Source of the DNA: JANQIO01 sp965229625
Lineage (GTDB): Bacteria > Pseudomonadota > Gammaproteobacteria > Pseudomonadales > Halieaceae
Assembly: GCA_965229625.1 (NCBI GenBank)
Contig: CBDDJJ010000001.1
Location: 434,001 to 498,000 of the forward strand
Reading direction: 5' to 3'
Length of the DNA stretch: 64,000 bases
Shown: positions 62,508 to 64,000 of the stretch, piece after piece
Numbering within the stretch: the stretch's first letter is position 1
Layout of the letters: each line of letters begins with the position of its first letter
Translations under genes and position numbers: made by a program
Notes under the pieces: model-generated
The model's database searches: none
What the model saw: only the letters and a program-made list of their open reading frames with translations
What the model was told of the DNA's origin: nothing

Positions 62508-63581
62508 TTATGCCTGGCGGGCGGGGAGGACGTCCTTGAGTTTGTCGCGCATATCCCGGATGGCGGTTTCCGTGGTGGGCCAGTCTATGCAGCCGTCGGT
62601 GACGGATACGCCGTAGCGGAGGTCTGAGAGGTCGTCGGGTATGGGCTGGTTGCCGGCGCCGATATTGCTTTCCACCATCAGGCCGACGATGGAGCGGTTG
62701 CCCTCCAACACCTGGTTGGACACGTTGTCCATCACCAGCGGCTGCAACTCGGGCTGCTTGTTGGAATTGGCGTGCGAACAATCCACCATGATGCTCGGAG
62801 TAACACCGGCACTCTCAAGTTCGTCCTCACACAGCTTGACGTGCACCGAGTCGTAGTTGGGTCCGCCGCTGCCGCCGCGCAGGACCACATGGCCGTAGGC
62901 GTTACCGGTAGTCTTGATCACGGCAACCTCGCCGGCCGGATTGATGCCGAGGAAGCGGTGTGGCTTGGAGACGGACTTGAGCGCGTTGATCGCCACCTGC
63001 AGGCCGCCGTCAGTGCCGTTCTTGAAACCCACCGCCGATGACAGGCCGCTGGCCATTTCCCGGTGGGTCTGGGATTCCGTTGTCCGCGCGCCAATGGCAG
63101 ACCAGCTGATGCAGTCGGCCAGGTACTGCGGTGAAATTGGGTCCAGGGCTTCGGTGGATGTCGGCAAGCCCAGTTCAAGGATATCCAGCATCAGCTTGCG
63201 ACCAATGTGCAGGCCTTCTTCAATCTTGAAGGAGTCGTTCATATACGGGTCGTTGATGAGTCCCTTCCAGCCTACCGTCGTGCGCGGTTTCTCGAAGTAG
63301 ACGCGCATGACCAGGTAGAGGGTGTCAGCGACTTCCTCCGCCAGTTGCCTGAGTCGATTGGCATAATCCATGGCGGCATCCACGTCGTGGATGGAGCATG
63401 GGCCCACGACGATGAACATGCGATGATCCTTGCGGTCGAGAATGTCACGGATCACCTGCCGGCTATCGGCAAGCATATCGGAGGCGCGCTCTGAGAGCGG
63501 CAGTTCTCGTTTCAGCGCATCCGGAGTCGTGAGGACCTCGTAGGCCTCGACGTTGACGTTGTCTACTTTTACCTGGCTCAT
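62508..63581 (-). CDS. aroG: DAHP synthase, AroG/F/H family
   Basis: 357 residues. FIVVGPCSIHD, RVYFEKPRTTVGWKGLINDPY and the metal-binding C-end MVDCSHANSNKQ identify class I 3-deoxy-7-phosphoheptulonate synthase. It condenses PEP with erythrose 4-phosphate, the first step of aromatic synthesis. Length and N-terminal extension fit the E. coli AroF/G/H type; which aromatic acid inhibits it is not readable. Confidence 0.93.
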   Translation of the reverse strand: MSQVKVDNVNVEAYEVLTTPDALKRELPLSERASDMLADSRQVIRDILDRKDHRMFIVVGPCSIHDVDAAMDYANRLRQLAEEVADTLYLVMRVYFEKPRTTVGWKGLINDPYMNDSFKIEEGLHIGRKLMLDILELGLPTSTEALDPISPQYLADCISWSAIGARTTESQTHREMASGLSSAVGFKNGTDGGLQVAINALKSVSKPHRFLGINPAGEVAVIKTTGNAYGHVVLRGGSGGPNYDSVHVKLCEDELESAGVTPSIMVDCSHANSNKQPELQPLVMDNVSNQVLEGNRSIVGLMVESNIGAGNQPIPDDLSDLRYGVSVTDGCIDWPTTETAIRDMRDKLKDVLPARQA

Positions 63582-63685
63582 ACCCTTACCCGTTAGGCCC
63601 TGCCGGCCCGGCGGTCGGCATAAAAAGGCGGCGCTATTCTATAGAAAACCCGCAGGTTAGAATACCGGGGCACAGCAGGGCGCCC

Positions 63686-64000
63686 GTGGAACCCAACAAG
63701 CTTTCCAACTACGACTTCTACCCGGTAGAACCACTGGTCGAGCCGCTCTCGGACTCGGTGCCCGTACTCACACCGAACCTGCGCCTCGCCCGGCTTATCC
63801 GCCGGAGCTGGGGTCGTTGGCTCGCGGCGCAGGGCCACAACGCGTGGCAGACGCCCTGCGTGATGTCACTCGATCACTGGTGGCAGGACTGCTACCGCCA
63901 GCGATCCCTCGCCGGCGACGAATTGCCCGCACTGATCAGCCCCCAACAGGAGCGCGCCCTGTGGCTGGAGTGCGTGCAGGGCTCCGGGCACATCGCCCTG
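63686..64000 (+). CDS. Probable DNA repair protein, AddB-like nuclease family, N-terminal part
   Basis: GTG start at 63686, open to the window edge (105 codons). VLTPNLRLARLIRRSWGRWLAAQG followed by WQTPCVMSLDHWWQDCY matches the start of gammaproteobacterial PD-(D/E)XK proteins related to the AddB/RexB helicase-nuclease subunit (probable DNA repair family). The inactivated helicase fold starts with these PNxRLAR and W...P motifs. The nuclease domain would lie outside the window. Confidence 0.65.
   Translation, partial: MEPNKLSNYDFYPVEPLVEPLSDSVPVLTPNLRLARLIRRSWGRWLAAQGHNAWQTPCVMSLDHWWQDCYRQRSLAGDELPALISPQQERALWLECVQGSGHIAL

Overview
The window is GC-rich (roughly 60% by eye) chromosomal DNA from a gammaproteobacterium. 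The gene orders lon-hupB-ppiD, tig-clpP-clpX, yceF/yceD-rpmF-plsX-fabD-fabG-acpP-fabF-pabC-mltG-tmk-holB-pilZ and the TusBCD-E relay are gammaproteobacterial. A pilZ after holB, a cysI-DUF934 pair and a stressosome point away from enterics toward a marine, respiratory lineage. My best guess is the Cellvibrionales/Halieaceae area, by inference only. No phage, transposase, CRISPR array or rRNA was found.

Layout. 1-1478: end of a DoxX-like gene and a CPA1 Na+/H+ antiporter. 1513-8383 (minus): a tightly coupled operon with a haem-globin RsbR, an RsbS-like STAS protein, an RsbT kinase fused to an RsbX-type phosphatase, an RsbU-type phosphatase fused to an RsbW-type kinase, an RsbV-like STAS protein, then a Na/phosphate cotransporter and a thioesterase. 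This stressosome-to-partner-switch cascade is the most interesting locus. 8502-10958: a Tat-exported SDR and an NSS transporter. 11226-17075: tRNA-Leu(UAA), two small secreted proteins, MscK, and a dimeric dUTPase coupled to a possible nuclease. 17072-20509 (minus): tusDCBE-ybiB-trmA, a tRNA-modification operon. 20640-25012: yccA, a repeat- and hairpin-rich spacer, tRNA-Ser(UGA) and rne.

25756-36529: rluC, yceF, then the large lipid-synthesis and cell-envelope operon ending in pilZ. 36530-38388: an AT-rich spacer with a candidate minus-strand small RNA, a GH84 O-GlcNAcase-like gene and tRNA-Leu(UAG). 38411-46984: proteostasis genes tig, clpP, clpX, lon (with a sigma-32-type promoter), hupB and ppiD. 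47046-52465: serA, DUF1285 and the electron-transfer flavoprotein system (ETF-QO, EtfB, EtfA). 52546-57734: a frameshifted gene, a CDP-alcohol phosphotransferase, a CPA2 antiporter, sulfite reductase with DUF934, a 37-residue membrane peptide and DUF2970. 57749-64000: metH and nfuA, diverging from a spacer with a perfect palindrome over the metH -35 box and an IscR-like site at nfuA; a REP-like repeat cluster; aroG; and the start of a nuclease-family DNA repair gene.

Functions were assigned by reading motifs and comparing lengths with known families. No database search was possible, so gene symbols reflect recognition of family and synteny.
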